Source of the DNA: Paraburkholderia mimosarum LMG 23256 = NBRC 106338 | GTDB lineage: Bacteria; Pseudomonadota; Gammaproteobacteria; Burkholderiales; Burkholderiaceae | Reading direction: 5' to 3' | NCBI RefSeq assembly: GCF_000739815.1 | Contig: NZ_BBJJ01000005.1 | Coordinates: 186,001-250,000, forward strand | Length of the DNA stretch: 64,000 nucleotides | In this document: positions 26,158 through 35,021 of the stretch, piece by piece | How positions within the stretch are numbered: the stretch's first letter is position 1 | How the letters are laid out: each line of letters opens with the position of its first letter | Position numbers and translations under genes: made by a program | Notes under the pieces: model-generated | What the model was told of the DNA's origin: nothing | The model's input: only the letters and a program-made list of their open reading frames with translations | Database searches by the model: none

Positions 26158-27126
26158 ATGAAACTGGCAATTCGCATGGTGAGCGGGCTCGTCGCAGCGG
26201 CGGCCGCTTTTTCGTTGGCGGCGGGCGTCGCGCACGCCGAAGACAAGCAGATCACGTTAGGTTTTGCGCAGGTCGGCGCGGAAAGCGCCTGGCGCACGGC
26301 GAACACCGTGTCGGTCAAGGCGGCCGCCAAGGACGCCGGCATCAACCTCAAGTTCTCGGACGCCCAGCAAAAGCAGGAAAACCAGATCAAGGCGATCCGC
26401 TCGTATATCGCCCAGAAGGTGGACGTCATCGCGTTCTCGCCCGTGGTGGAATCGGGCTGGGAGCCTGTGCTCCAGGAAGCGAAGCGCGCGAAGATTCCTG
26501 TGATCCTCACGGACCGCAACATCGACGTGAAAGACCAGTCGCTCTACGTGACGATGATCGGTTCGGACTTCATGGAAGAAGGCCGCCGCGCGGGCAAGTG
26601 GCTCGAAGATCACTACAAGAGCAATCCGGGCCCGATCAATATCGTCGAGTTGCAGGGGACCGTTGGCTCCGCACCCGCCAACGACCGTCACTCGGGCCTC
26701 ATCGAAGTGATCAAAAACGATCCGAAGTTCAAGATCATCGCATCGCAAAGCGGCGACTTCACACTGGCCGGCGGCAAGCAGGTCATGGAAGCGTTCGCCA
26801 AGACGTATGGAAACAAGATCAACGTGGTCTACGCGCATAACGACGACATGGCGCTCGGCGCAATCCAGGCCATGGAAGAAGCGGGCATGAAGCCCGGCAA
26901 GGACATCAGCGTGGTCTCGTTCGATGCGACCAAGGGCGGCTTCGAGGCCATGATCGCCGGCAAGATGAATGTTGACGTCGAGTGCAGCCCGCTGCTCGGG
27001 CCGCAACTCATGAGCGCCGTGAAGGACGTCGTGGCGGGCAAGCAGTTGCCCAAGCGCATCGTGACGAACGAAACGGTATTCCCGATGGACGTGGCGGCGC
27101 AAGTGCTGCCGTCGCGCAAGTACTAA
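26158..27126 (+). CDS. ytfQ: YtfQ-like sugar ABC transporter substrate-binding protein
   Basis: Periplasmic sugar-binding protein, 322 residues, closest to E. coli YtfQ, which binds galactofuranose. The signal peptide ends at AHA-E (about residue 27). The mature start TLGFAQVGAESAWR, SDAQQKQENQIKAIRSY, NIVELQGTVGSAP and VVYAHNDDMALGAIQAMEEA track YtfQ closely. A GGAGACACGC ribosome site precedes the ATG. First gene of ytfQ-ytfR-ytfT-yjfF. A stem-loop after it probably lets the binding protein be made in excess. The ligand could be a furanose or pyranose hexose or pentose; galactofuranose is an inference from family membership. Confidence 0.93.
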   Translation: MKLAIRMVSGLVAAAAAFSLAAGVAHAEDKQITLGFAQVGAESAWRTANTVSVKAAAKDAGINLKFSDAQQKQENQIKAIRSYIAQKVDVIAFSPVVESGWEPVLQEAKRAKIPVILTDRNIDVKDQSLYVTMIGSDFMEEGRRAGKWLEDHYKSNPGPINIVELQGTVGSAPANDRHSGLIEVIKNDPKFKIIASQSGDFTLAGGKQVMEAFAKTYGNKINVVYAHNDDMALGAIQAMEEAGMKPGKDISVVSFDATKGGFEAMIAGKMNVDVECSPLLGPQLMSAVKDVVAGKQLPKRIVTNETVFPMDVAAQVLPSRKY

Positions 27127-27159
27127 ACTCGCTGCAAGCGGCGCGGCCTGCTTCGTAGC

Positions 27160-27177
27160 CCTTATCAAACGATAAGG
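27160..27177 (+). terminator. Intercistronic stem-loop after ytfQ
   Basis: CCTTATC-AAAC-GATAAGG is a perfect 7-bp stem with a tetraloop in the 96-bp gap between the binding-protein and ATPase genes. Such elements commonly stabilise upstream mRNA or attenuate transcription. No T-run follows. Confidence 0.5.
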
Positions 27178-27222
27178 ACTTGCGATGCGCGCCGCGCGCT
27201 CTGGCCTTTTCCACGGTTGCCC

Positions 27223-28746
27223 ATGAGCGTTTCCCCCATACTCGAAACCGTCGGTCTTACCCGAACCTTCCCCGGCGTGCGCGCGCTCGACCGGGTCGAT
27301 TTTCGTCTGTTCCCCGGCGAGATCCACACGCTGATGGGCCAGAACGGCGCCGGCAAATCCACGCTCATCAACGTGCTGACCGGCGTGCACCAGCCCGAGG
27401 CCGGCGAGATACGCCTCGCGGGCGAGGCCGTGCATTTCCCGACTCCGCAGATGGCGGAGGCCGCCGGCATCCAGACGCTCTACCAGGAAGTCAATCTCTG
27501 CCCGAACCTCTCGGTCGCGGAGAACATCTTCGCGGGCCGCCAGCCGCGCAGGCGCGGCCTCGGCCTGATCGACTGGAAAGCAATCCATCGCCGCGCCGAA
27601 GCGGCGCTCGCGGAGCTGAACCTCTCGCTCGACGTCACGCAGTCGCTCGACACTTACCCTATCGCCATGCAGCAGATGGTGGCGATTGCGCGCGCCGTGT
27701 CGGTCGATGCGCGCATCCTCATTCTCGACGAGCCGACCTCCAGCCTCGACGAAGGCGAAGTCGCGCGCCTGTTCGAAGTGCTGCGCAAGCTCAAGGCGTC
27801 GGGCATCGCGATCCTGTTCGTCACGCACTTTCTGGAGCAGACCTACGCGATTTCCGATCGCATCACGGTGATGCGCAACGGCGAGCGCGAAGGCGAGTAT
27901 CTCGCCGCCGATCTGCCGGTGCAGACCCTGGTCGCGAAGATGGTGGGCCTGCAGAACGCAGGCGAGCGGCTCACGCAGGCGGAAGCGTCGCACACCGTCA
28001 CAGCTGGTTCGGATGCCGAACCGTATCTCGCCGCGCAAGGCGTGGCCCGGCGCGGCGTGCTCAATCCGCTCGATCTCGAGGTGCAGCCGGGCCAGATTCT
28101 CGGTCTCGCGGGTCTGCTCGGTTCGGGCCGCACGGAAACGGCCCGCCTGCTCTTCGGCGCCGATAAAGCCGACGCAGGCACGGTGCACATCAACGGCAAG
28201 CCCGTGAAGCTTGCTTCGCCGCGCGACGCGGTGCGTCACGGCATGGCCTACTGCCCCGAGGACCGCAAGAAGGAAGGCATCGTCGCCGATCTTTCGATAC
28301 GCGAGAACATCGTGCTCGCGCTTCAGGCGCAACTGGGCTGGTGGCGCATGATCCGGCGTTCGCGCCAGCGCGAACTGGCCAACGACTATATCGAGCAACT
28401 CGGCATCAAGGCGCGCGACGCGGAGCAGCCCATCGGCCTGCTCTCGGGCGGCAACCAGCAGAAGGTGCTGCTCGCCCGCTGGCTCGCCACGAAGCCGCGC
28501 CTCCTGATACTCGACGAACCCACGCGCGGCATCGACGTGGCCGCCAAGTTCGAGATCATGGACCGCGTGCGCGCGCTCTGCGCGAAGGGCCTCGGCATTC
28601 TGTTCATTTCCTCGGAGATCAGCGAAGTGGTGCGCGTGAGCGACCGTATCGCCGTGCTGCGCGACCGGCGCAAGGTGGCCGAGCTCTCGGGCGCGGCGCG
28701 CTCGGAGCACGAGATCTACGACCTCATTGCCGGAGACCGTCGATGA
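27223..28746 (+). CDS. ytfR: YtfR-like sugar ABC transporter ATP-binding protein (duplicated ATPase)
   Basis: Carbohydrate-uptake family 2 ATPase, 507 residues, with two nucleotide-binding halves fused. The N-terminal half has Walker A GQNGAGKST, Q-loop YQEVNLCPNLS and Walker B ILILDEPTSSLDE. The C-terminal half has a degenerate Walker A (GLLGSGRTETARL), signature [16 protein letters not shown] and Walker [14 protein letters not shown], as in RbsA/XylG/AraG. It energises the YtfT/YjfF permease pair. ATG 27223 starts the conserved sequence; a TTG six bases upstream is in frame. Its stop overlaps the ytfT start by ATGA, indicating translational coupling. Confidence 0.94.
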   Translation: MSVSPILETVGLTRTFPGVRALDRVDFRLFPGEIHTLMGQNGAGKSTLINVLTGVHQPEAGEIRLAGEAVHFPTPQMAEAAGIQTLYQEVNLCPNLSVAENIFAGRQPRRRGLGLIDWKAIHRRAEAALAELNLSLDVTQSLDTYPIAMQQMVAIARAVSVDARILILDEPTSSLDEGEVARLFEVLRKLKASGIAILFVTHFLEQTYAISDRITVMRNGEREGEYLAADLPVQTLVAKMVGLQNAGERLTQAEASHTVTAGSDAEPYLAAQGVARRGVLNPLDLEVQPGQILGLAGLLGSGRTETARLLFGADKADAGTVHINGKPVKLASPRDAVRHGMAYCPEDRKKEGIVADLSIRENIVLALQAQLGWWRMIRRSRQRELANDYIEQLGIKARDAEQPIGLLSGGNQQKVLLARWLATKPRLLILDEPTRGIDVAAKFEIMDRVRALCAKGLGILFISSEISEVVRVSDRIAVLRDRRKVAELSGAARSEHEIYDLIAGDRR

Positions 28747-29780
28747 CGCGCCCCGCTCTCCCCGCCTGGCTTTCGCTCGTCATCCGCCATCCGCTCGTAT
28801 GGCCCGCGGTGACGCTCATCGCCCTGTTCGTCGTGGACGTGGCGCATCGCGGCAACTTCCTCTCGATCACGATGCTGGGCGGCCACCTGTTCGGCGCGCC
28901 CATCGACATCCTCATGCGCGCCGCGCCGCTCGTCGTGGTCTCGCTCGGCATGACGCTCGTGATCGCCACGCGCGGCATCGACATTTCGGTGGGCGCCGTG
29001 GTGGCGATCGCGGGCGCGGCAGCCGCCACGGTGCTCGCCGCCGATCCTTCGCGCGTGGGCATGGCGTTCGGCGCGGCGCTCGCCGTGGGCTTGCTCGCGG
29101 GCATCTGGAACGGACTGCTCGTGGCCTTCGTCGGCATGCAGCCCATCATCGCCACGCTCATTCTCATGGTGGCGGGGCGCGGCGTGGCGCAGTTGCTCAC
29201 GGGCGGCCAGATCATCCCGATCGGCGCGCCCGGCTATCTCTTCGCAGGCGGCGGCTATTTCGCGCTGGTGCCGTGCGCCGTGTGGATCGCGCTCGCCGTG
29301 ACCGCGCTCACCGCGCTCATCGTGAACCGCACCGCGCTCGGCCTCTTCATCCGCTCCATCGGTGTGAATCCGGTGGCCGCGCGCCTTGCGGGCCTCTCGT
29401 CGCAGGCCGTGGTGTTCGGCGCATACGCGTTCTGCGGCGTCACCGCCGCCATTGCGGGCATTCTCATCAGCTCGAACGTGCGCAGCGCGGACGGCAACAA
29501 TGCGGGCCTGCTGCTCGAACTCGATGCGATCCTCGCCGTGACGCTCGGCGGCACTTCGCTGCTGGGCGGGCGCTTCAGCCTGGCGGGCACGGTGCTCGGC
29601 GCGCTCATCATCCAGACGCTCACCTACACCACCTATTCGATCGGTGTGCCGCCCGAGGCCACGCTCGTCGTGAAGGCCGTGGTCGTGCTGCTCGTGTGCC
29701 TGATCCAGTCGCCCGCCGCGCGCACCTTCGCATTCCAGCAGCTCAAGCGTATTGCTCTCGCACGCCGTGCACGCGCGTGA
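28743..29780 (+). CDS. ytfT: YtfT-like sugar ABC transporter permease
   Basis: Inner-membrane permease of the RbsC/AraH family, 345 residues, about eight to ten hydrophobic segments. The family signature VIATRGIDISVGAVVAIAGA lies near residue 80, and the conserved GNNAGLLLELDAILAVTLGG segment near 255. The start overlaps the ytfR stop (ATGA). Pairs with YjfF as a heterodimeric channel, as in E. coli, where both permeases are needed. Confidence 0.93.
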   Translation: MTRPALPAWLSLVIRHPLVWPAVTLIALFVVDVAHRGNFLSITMLGGHLFGAPIDILMRAAPLVVVSLGMTLVIATRGIDISVGAVVAIAGAAAATVLAADPSRVGMAFGAALAVGLLAGIWNGLLVAFVGMQPIIATLILMVAGRGVAQLLTGGQIIPIGAPGYLFAGGGYFALVPCAVWIALAVTALTALIVNRTALGLFIRSIGVNPVAARLAGLSSQAVVFGAYAFCGVTAAIAGILISSNVRSADGNNAGLLLELDAILAVTLGGTSLLGGRFSLAGTVLGALIIQTLTYTTYSIGVPPEATLVVKAVVVLLVCLIQSPAARTFAFQQLKRIALARRARA

Positions 29781-29814
29781 GCCCCACAACGAACCCATAC
29801 CAGGAAAGCCGAGC

Positions 29815-30957
29815 ATGAACCGCCCTGCCCTGTCCTTGTCGAACACGCTCGCGGCGTGCCGGCGCGGCGCCATCCGCTTCGTCGATCCGCGCGTGCTGCC
29901 CATCGTCGTGACCGTCGTGCTCTTCGCCGTGCTGTTCGGCTTCGGCTCGGTCATGTACACGGGATTCTTCTCGCTTCAGGTGGCCTTCGGCCTGCTGGTG
30001 GACAACGCGTTCCTCCTGATCGTCGCCATCGGCATGACGTTCGTGATCATCTCGGGCGGCATCGATCTTTCCGTGGGCGCCGTGGTCGCGCTCACCACGA
30101 TTCTCTGCGCCGTGGGCACCGAGAAGCTGCATTGGCCCGTGGCCGTGGTCGTGCCGCTCGTCCTGCTCGGCGGCGCGCTCTACGGCGCGGCAATGGGCGC
30201 GCTGATCCACTTCTTCCGGCTGCAGCCCTTCATCATCACGCTCGCGGGCATGTTCCTCGCGCGCGGCACCTGCTTTCTCATCACCACCGAATCCATCCAG
30301 ATCAACGACCCCGGCTTTCACGCGCTCTCCGAATTCAACATTCCCGTGGGCAGCGGCTCGCTCACGACGGGCTCGTTGACTGCACTGGCCATGCTCGTTG
30401 CGGCGATCGTCATCGCGCATTTCACGCGTTTCGGGCGCAACGTCTACGCGATCGGCGGCAACGAGCGCTCCGCGCTGCTGATGGGTCTGCCGGTGGCGCG
30501 CACGAAGATCGGCGTGTATGCGCTCTCGGGCTTCTGCTCTGCGCTCGGCGGCGTGGTGTTTACGCTTTACGTGCTCTCGGGCTACGGGCTGCAGGCGCAA
30601 GGCATGGAACTCGACGCCATTGCCGCGACCGTGATCGGCGGCACGCTGCTCACGGGCGGCGTGGGCTATGTGATCGGCTCGGTATTCGGCGTTGGCATTC
30701 TCGGCACGATCCAGACGCTCATTACGTTCGACGGCACGCTCAGTTCGTGGTGGACGCGCATCGTGATCGGCGCCCTGCTCTGCGCGTTCTGCCTCATGCA
30801 GCGCGCGACCGAACGCCATGCCGCGCGCCGCAAATCCACCGGCACCGGTCGCGGCGCCCCGCGCGCGGCGCGCCGCCCGCAAGCTACCGCACCAATGGAT
30901 CAGGCCAAGCTCGCCAGCCCGCCGCCGCGAATGCACGGGGCGAAAGGCGGTGCGTAA
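29815..30957 (+). CDS. yjfF: YjfF-like sugar ABC transporter permease
   Basis: Second permease of the YtfQRT-YjfF transporter, 380 residues. Signature IISGGIDLSVGAVVALTTI near residue 80, and QGMELDAIAATVIGGTLLTG near 260. ATG 29815 follows CAGGAAAGCCGAGC. The last 55 residues form a hydrophilic arginine/alanine/proline-rich cytoplasmic tail (from about ERHAARRKS) that is longer than in E. coli YjfF and unlike the membrane part; its role is unknown. Last gene of the transporter set; the next cluster begins 255 bases later. Confidence 0.92.
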   Translation: MNRPALSLSNTLAACRRGAIRFVDPRVLPIVVTVVLFAVLFGFGSVMYTGFFSLQVAFGLLVDNAFLLIVAIGMTFVIISGGIDLSVGAVVALTTILCAVGTEKLHWPVAVVVPLVLLGGALYGAAMGALIHFFRLQPFIITLAGMFLARGTCFLITTESIQINDPGFHALSEFNIPVGSGSLTTGSLTALAMLVAAIVIAHFTRFGRNVYAIGGNERSALLMGLPVARTKIGVYALSGFCSALGGVVFTLYVLSGYGLQAQGMELDAIAATVIGGTLLTGGVGYVIGSVFGVGILGTIQTLITFDGTLSSWWTRIVIGALLCAFCLMQRATERHAARRKSTGTGRGAPRAARRPQATAPMDQAKLASPPPRMHGAKGGA

Positions 30958-31212
30958 CCCGCTTTTCGCCGCCTCGGCGCGCTCATCGATTCGTTAGGGG
31001 TATACATGGATTAGGAGCCCTCATCACGCTGCACTAAGCTTTTTGCGGTACCGTCGGCGCCCGGCGATAGCACGTTCGCTGCGGACGTCTGGCGCGCGAT
31101 GGCTCGAATCCGCGAGCGCCGCGCGCGCGTTTCCCCGGTACTGTCTAGCATCTGCACGCTTTTCGACGAAACGTCGACCACATCGACCACGAAGACAAGA
31201 CCGGAGGAAAAC

Positions 31213-32316
31213 ATGGCACACGATCGGGATGATGCAAAAGACGGCAAGAGCTTGATCGACACGGGCCGGCGCGGCCTGATGCAGGGTGCGGGCTTAAGCG
31301 CGGCGCTCTCGCTGCTCGGCGCGGTGGGCGGCGGCGGATTCATTTCGTCGGCCCAGGCGGCCGAATCGGGATTCCCATCGCACAAGAAGTGGAAGATCGT
31401 GTTCGTCAACCACGTCACCACGAATCCGTTCTTCGTGCCGACGCAATACGGCATCCAGGATGCCTGCTCGCTGCTCGGCATGGACTATCAGTGGACCGGC
31501 TCGGCCACCTCCGACGCTGGCGAAATGGTGCGCGCCGTGAATTCGGCGATCGCCGCGAAGGCCGACGCGATCGCCGTGCCGATCGTCGACCCCACCGCCT
31601 TCGACAAGCCCATTCAAGCGGCGCTCGACGCGGGCATTCCGGTATTCGCGTATAACGCCGATGCGCCGCGCGGCAAGAAGAATCCGCGCCTCGCCTATAT
31701 CGGCCAGGATCTGTACCTGTCGGGCTACCAGATGGGCGAGCGCATCGTGAGCCTCATCGACAGCGGACTCGTGGCGCTCTTCATCGCCACGCCAGGCCAG
31801 CTCAACATCCAGCCGCGTCTCGATGGCGCGAGCGACGCCATCAAGAAGTCCGGCAAGAAGATCGACATCCAGACCGTGGCCACGGGCGCGACCGTCAACG
31901 AAGAGCTATCGAAGATCAAGTCGTTCTACCTCGGCCACCAGGACCTGAAGGGCATGTTCGCCGTGGATGCGGGCAGCACGCAGGGCGTCGCGCAGGTGAT
32001 GAAGGAATCGAACCTGCCTTCGAAGGGCGTGCACGGCGGCGGTTTCGACCTGCTGCCCACCACGGTGCAGCTCATTCACGAAGGCTACCTCGACTTCACG
32101 ATCGACCAGCAGCCGTACGTGCAGGGCTTCTATACGGTGATGCAGGCGTTCGTGACGCTGGCCTCGGGCGGTCTGGTCGGCCCCGCCGACACCAACACGG
32201 GCCTGAAGTTCGTGACGAAGGAAACCGTCGAGCCGTACCTCAATACCTCGACGCGTTATGAAGGCAAGACCACCAAGCCGCAAATCGTCCCGATGAGCGG
32301 TGGAATCAAGTCGTAA
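31213..32316 (+). CDS. Sugar ABC transporter substrate-binding protein with Tat-like signal
   Basis: Periplasmic binding protein of the ribose/xylose type (peripla_BP_4), 367 residues. The N-terminus has a charged region followed by TGRRGLMQGAGLSAALSL and a cleavage site near AQA-A, matching a twin-arginine (Tat) signal rather than the usual Sec one. The mature protein shows the two-lobe fold (WKIVFVNHVTTNPFFVPTQ, IPVFAYNADAP, GMFAVDAGSTQGVAQVM). A perfect GGAGGAAAAC ribosome site sets the ATG at 31213. First gene of a three-gene importer with the permease and ATPase that follow. Ligand unknown. Confidence 0.92.
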   Translation: MAHDRDDAKDGKSLIDTGRRGLMQGAGLSAALSLLGAVGGGGFISSAQAAESGFPSHKKWKIVFVNHVTTNPFFVPTQYGIQDACSLLGMDYQWTGSATSDAGEMVRAVNSAIAAKADAIAVPIVDPTAFDKPIQAALDAGIPVFAYNADAPRGKKNPRLAYIGQDLYLSGYQMGERIVSLIDSGLVALFIATPGQLNIQPRLDGASDAIKKSGKKIDIQTVATGATVNEELSKIKSFYLGHQDLKGMFAVDAGSTQGVAQVMKESNLPSKGVHGGGFDLLPTTVQLIHEGYLDFTIDQQPYVQGFYTVMQAFVTLASGGLVGPADTNTGLKFVTKETVEPYLNTSTRYEGKTTKPQIVPMSGGIKS

Positions 32317-32341
32317 CGAACCGGGCGCAACGAAAGGCGTG

Positions 32342-33352
32342 ATGAACTCCGTGAACGAAACCAGCAAGGCTGACGTTGCCGCGCGGGCGCCCCGCCCGCG
32401 CGGGCAATGGATCTCCGCGTGGGCGCCCGAGTTGCGCATTCTGCTCGTGGCCGTGATTCTCGCGGCGTACTTCGAATTCTCCAACCGCGATTTCCTGCTC
32501 ACCAACGCGAGCCTCGTCAACCTCTCGCAGTTCATCGCGCCGGTGGCGATCATCGCGTTCGGCGAAATCATGCTGATGATCGGCGGCGACATCGATCTCT
32601 CGGCCGGGATGGTGTTCGCGTTCGCGCCGTTCATGATGGTGTTCGCCAACGACGCGGGCGCGCCCATGTGGCTCGCCGTGATCGCCGGCCTCGTGGCGGC
32701 GGCCGTCGTCGGCTTCGTGAACGGCGCCGTGACCGTGTGGCTGCGCCTGCCCTCGTTCGTCACGACGCTCGGCACGCTCTTTCTCATCAACGGCATCACG
32801 CTCACCGTTTCGCGCGGCACGCCGGTGCAGACGCCGGGCTCGCCCGAGTTCGCGGCCTTCATGGGCGCTTGGGGCTATAGCGAGATCCTCTGGACGGTCG
32901 TGATCGCCTTCGCGATGCACGTGCTGCTGCGGCACACCCGCTGGGGCCTGCATACCCAGGCGGCGGGCGCGAACCCGCTGGGCGCGAGCGAGGCCGGCAT
33001 TCACGTGAACCGGCTGCGCCTCGGCAACTTCATTCTTGCCGCCGTGCTCGCGGGCTTCACCGGCATTCTGGAAGGCTTTCGCATCACCTCGATCGACCCG
33101 CAGGCGGGCGGCAACCAGATCATGTTCCTCGCCGTGGCTTCGGCCGTGATCGGCGGCACGCCGCTCACGGGCGGCTCGGGCACGATCGTGGGCGGCCTGA
33201 TCGGCGCGGCGGTGCTCGGCATTCTCAACGACGGCTTCACGCTCATCGGCATCAACGCCTTCACGTTCAACATCATCCTCGGCGCGGCGATTCTCGCAGC
33301 CATGGTCTTCAATATTCACGTAGGGCGCCTGCGCCGCAAAGGGAGCCGATGA
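32342..33352 (+). CDS. Sugar ABC transporter permease
   Basis: RbsC-family inner-membrane permease, 336 residues, about nine hydrophobic segments. The signature is MLMIGGDIDLSAGMVFAFAP, with the conserved C-terminal MFLAVASAVIGGTPLTGG. It is 25 bases after the binding-protein gene, and its stop overlaps the ATPase start (ATGATGG), so all three genes are probably one operon. Only one permease gene is present, so a homodimeric channel is expected, unlike the YtfT/YjfF pair just upstream. Confidence 0.93.
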   Translation: MNSVNETSKADVAARAPRPRGQWISAWAPELRILLVAVILAAYFEFSNRDFLLTNASLVNLSQFIAPVAIIAFGEIMLMIGGDIDLSAGMVFAFAPFMMVFANDAGAPMWLAVIAGLVAAAVVGFVNGAVTVWLRLPSFVTTLGTLFLINGITLTVSRGTPVQTPGSPEFAAFMGAWGYSEILWTVVIAFAMHVLLRHTRWGLHTQAAGANPLGASEAGIHVNRLRLGNFILAAVLAGFTGILEGFRITSIDPQAGGNQIMFLAVASAVIGGTPLTGGSGTIVGGLIGAAVLGILNDGFTLIGINAFTFNIILGAAILAAMVFNIHVGRLRRKGSR

Positions 33353-34173
33353 TGGACGAATCGCAGGCCTCCCCTGCGGGCCCGGGCACGGCCAACCCCA
33401 CGGCCGACGCCCCGCTCGCGCTGCGCGGCGACAACATCGTCAAGCGCTTCGGGGCAGTCACGGCGCTCGATGGCGTCTCGCTCACGCTCGGCCGAGGTGA
33501 AATCCTTGGCATCCTCGGCGACAACGGCGCCGGGAAATCCACGCTCGTCAAGATCCTTACGGGTTTTCACCAACAGACGAGCGGCACGCTGCATATCGAC
33601 GGCAATGAAACGCTGCTGCGGTCCGTCGATCATGCGCGCTCGCTCGGCATCGAATGCGTTTATCAGGATCTCGCGCTCGCCAATTCGCTGAGCATTTACC
33701 ACAACATGTTTCTGAACCGCGAGATCGTCCGCAAAGGTCCGATCAAACTGCTGGACCACAAGCAGATGCGGGCGCGCGCGGCGCAACTCCTCGATGACAT
33801 CGGCGTGCACGTCCCCTCCGTGGACCTCCCCGTGGAGCGCCTTTCGGGCGGCCAGCGCCAGGCCATCGCCGTGGCGCGCGCCGTGCATTCGAACGCCAGA
33901 ATCCTCCTGCTCGACGAACCGCTCGCCGCGATGGGGGCCCGCGAGGCGGCCCTCATCATCGATCTTGTCATGCGGTTGAAGGAAAAAGGCGGCCTATCGA
34001 TTATCATGATCATGCACAACTATGCGCAGACGCTCGATATCGCGGATCGCATCATGTTGATGCAGCGAGGCCGCGTGACATACGAGCAGCGCAGCGCCAA
34101 TACCTCGGTCGCTGAACTGATGGATATCGTGCGGCGGGAATACCGGGCCATGCGCGCCACCAGCGCGAATTGA
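33349..34173 (+). CDS. Sugar ABC transporter ATP-binding protein (single-domain)
   Basis: ATPase of a ribose/fructose-type importer, 274 residues. Walker A GDNGAGKST, Q-loop YQDLALANSLS, signature LSGGQRQAIAVARA, Walker B ILLLDEPLAAMG and a histidine loop in MIMHNYAQTLD. Unlike RbsA-type ATPases in this transporter family it has only one nucleotide-binding domain, as in FrcA of rhizobia, so it should work as a homodimer. Translationally coupled to the permease. It ends 60 bases before the GntR gene. Confidence 0.93.
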   Translation: MMDESQASPAGPGTANPTADAPLALRGDNIVKRFGAVTALDGVSLTLGRGEILGILGDNGAGKSTLVKILTGFHQQTSGTLHIDGNETLLRSVDHARSLGIECVYQDLALANSLSIYHNMFLNREIVRKGPIKLLDHKQMRARAAQLLDDIGVHVPSVDLPVERLSGGQRQAIAVARAVHSNARILLLDEPLAAMGAREAALIIDLVMRLKEKGGLSIIMIMHNYAQTLDIADRIMLMQRGRVTYEQRSANTSVAELMDIVRREYRAMRATSAN

Positions 34174-34233
34174 GCCCACTAAGGGCCCACTACAGGGGGA
34201 ACATTCCGATCGGGTAGCCCCGGCCGGACCATC

Positions 34234-34959
34234 ATGGATTACCGCAAACTAGAGAAACGCAAGAGCATGCACGCGCGCATCGTGCAGGAGCTCGGCATGC
34301 AGATCGTGGGCGGCGCGCTCGCGCCCGGGCAACGCCTGCCCGCCGAGCCCACCCTATGCGAAACCTACGGCGTGAGCCGGCCCGTCTTGCGCGAAGCCAC
34401 GCGCGTGCTGGTCGCCAAGGGCCTCGTGGTTTCGAAGCCGCGCGTGGGCAGTGTGGTGCGCCCGCGCGAAGAATGGCACATGCTCGACCCCGACGTGTTG
34501 TACTGGACCGTCAACAGCATTCCCGAAGGCGAGTTCTTCCGCTCGCTCATGACGGTGCGGCAGATCATCGAGCCCGCGGCCGCGGCGCTCGCGGCGATCT
34601 CGGCCACCGGCGAAGACCGCGCGCGCATTTCCGCCGCGTTTGCGCGCATGGAAAAGGCGCAAACCGCCGCCGACCTGCTCGAGCCCGATCTGGAATTCCA
34701 TCGCGCGATCATGGCGGCGACGCATAACGACATGCTCGCGTACATCGGCAACATGCTTTCGCTCGCGCTTTCCGAGTCGATCAAGCTCACGAGCCGCCAT
34801 CCCAACACGCATGCGCTCTCGTTGCCGCGCCACAAGGCAATTCTCACGGCCATCGAGCACGGCGACGCACTGGCGGCGCGGCAGGCGAGCGTGGTGCAGC
34901 TCGACAATGCGCGGGCCGACGCCAAGTCCATTCTCGGCGGTGCCGGACTGGACACCTAG
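34234..34959 (+). CDS. FadR-type (FCD) GntR-family regulator
   Basis: Transcriptional regulator, 241 residues. The N-terminal winged helix (GGALAPGQRLPAEPTLCETY, then GVSRPVLREATRVL) is followed by an all-helical FCD ligand domain with metal-ligand candidates in DLEFHRAIM and LPRHKAIL. Proteins of this branch usually respond to sugar acids or organic acids. It lies downstream of a sugar ABC cluster and converges on the L-arabinose operon, so L-arabonate or a similar acid is a reasonable effector guess. Which operon it controls is not shown. Confidence 0.92.
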   Translation: MDYRKLEKRKSMHARIVQELGMQIVGGALAPGQRLPAEPTLCETYGVSRPVLREATRVLVAKGLVVSKPRVGSVVRPREEWHMLDPDVLYWTVNSIPEGEFFRSLMTVRQIIEPAAAALAAISATGEDRARISAAFARMEKAQTAADLLEPDLEFHRAIMAATHNDMLAYIGNMLSLALSESIKLTSRHPNTHALSLPRHKAILTAIEHGDALAARQASVVQLDNARADAKSILGGAGLDT

Positions 34960-35021
34960 CCGCTCGATCAAGCGGGCCGCCGCGCTGGAAGCGCATGGCG
35001 GCCCATCGAAGCGCTGCCCGC

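Noticed and set aside
26257..28710. 817-codon minus-strand frame across ytfQ and ytfR
   Set aside because: Very long only because stop codons are rare on the antisense of GC-rich genes; the plus-strand genes have all ABC motifs.
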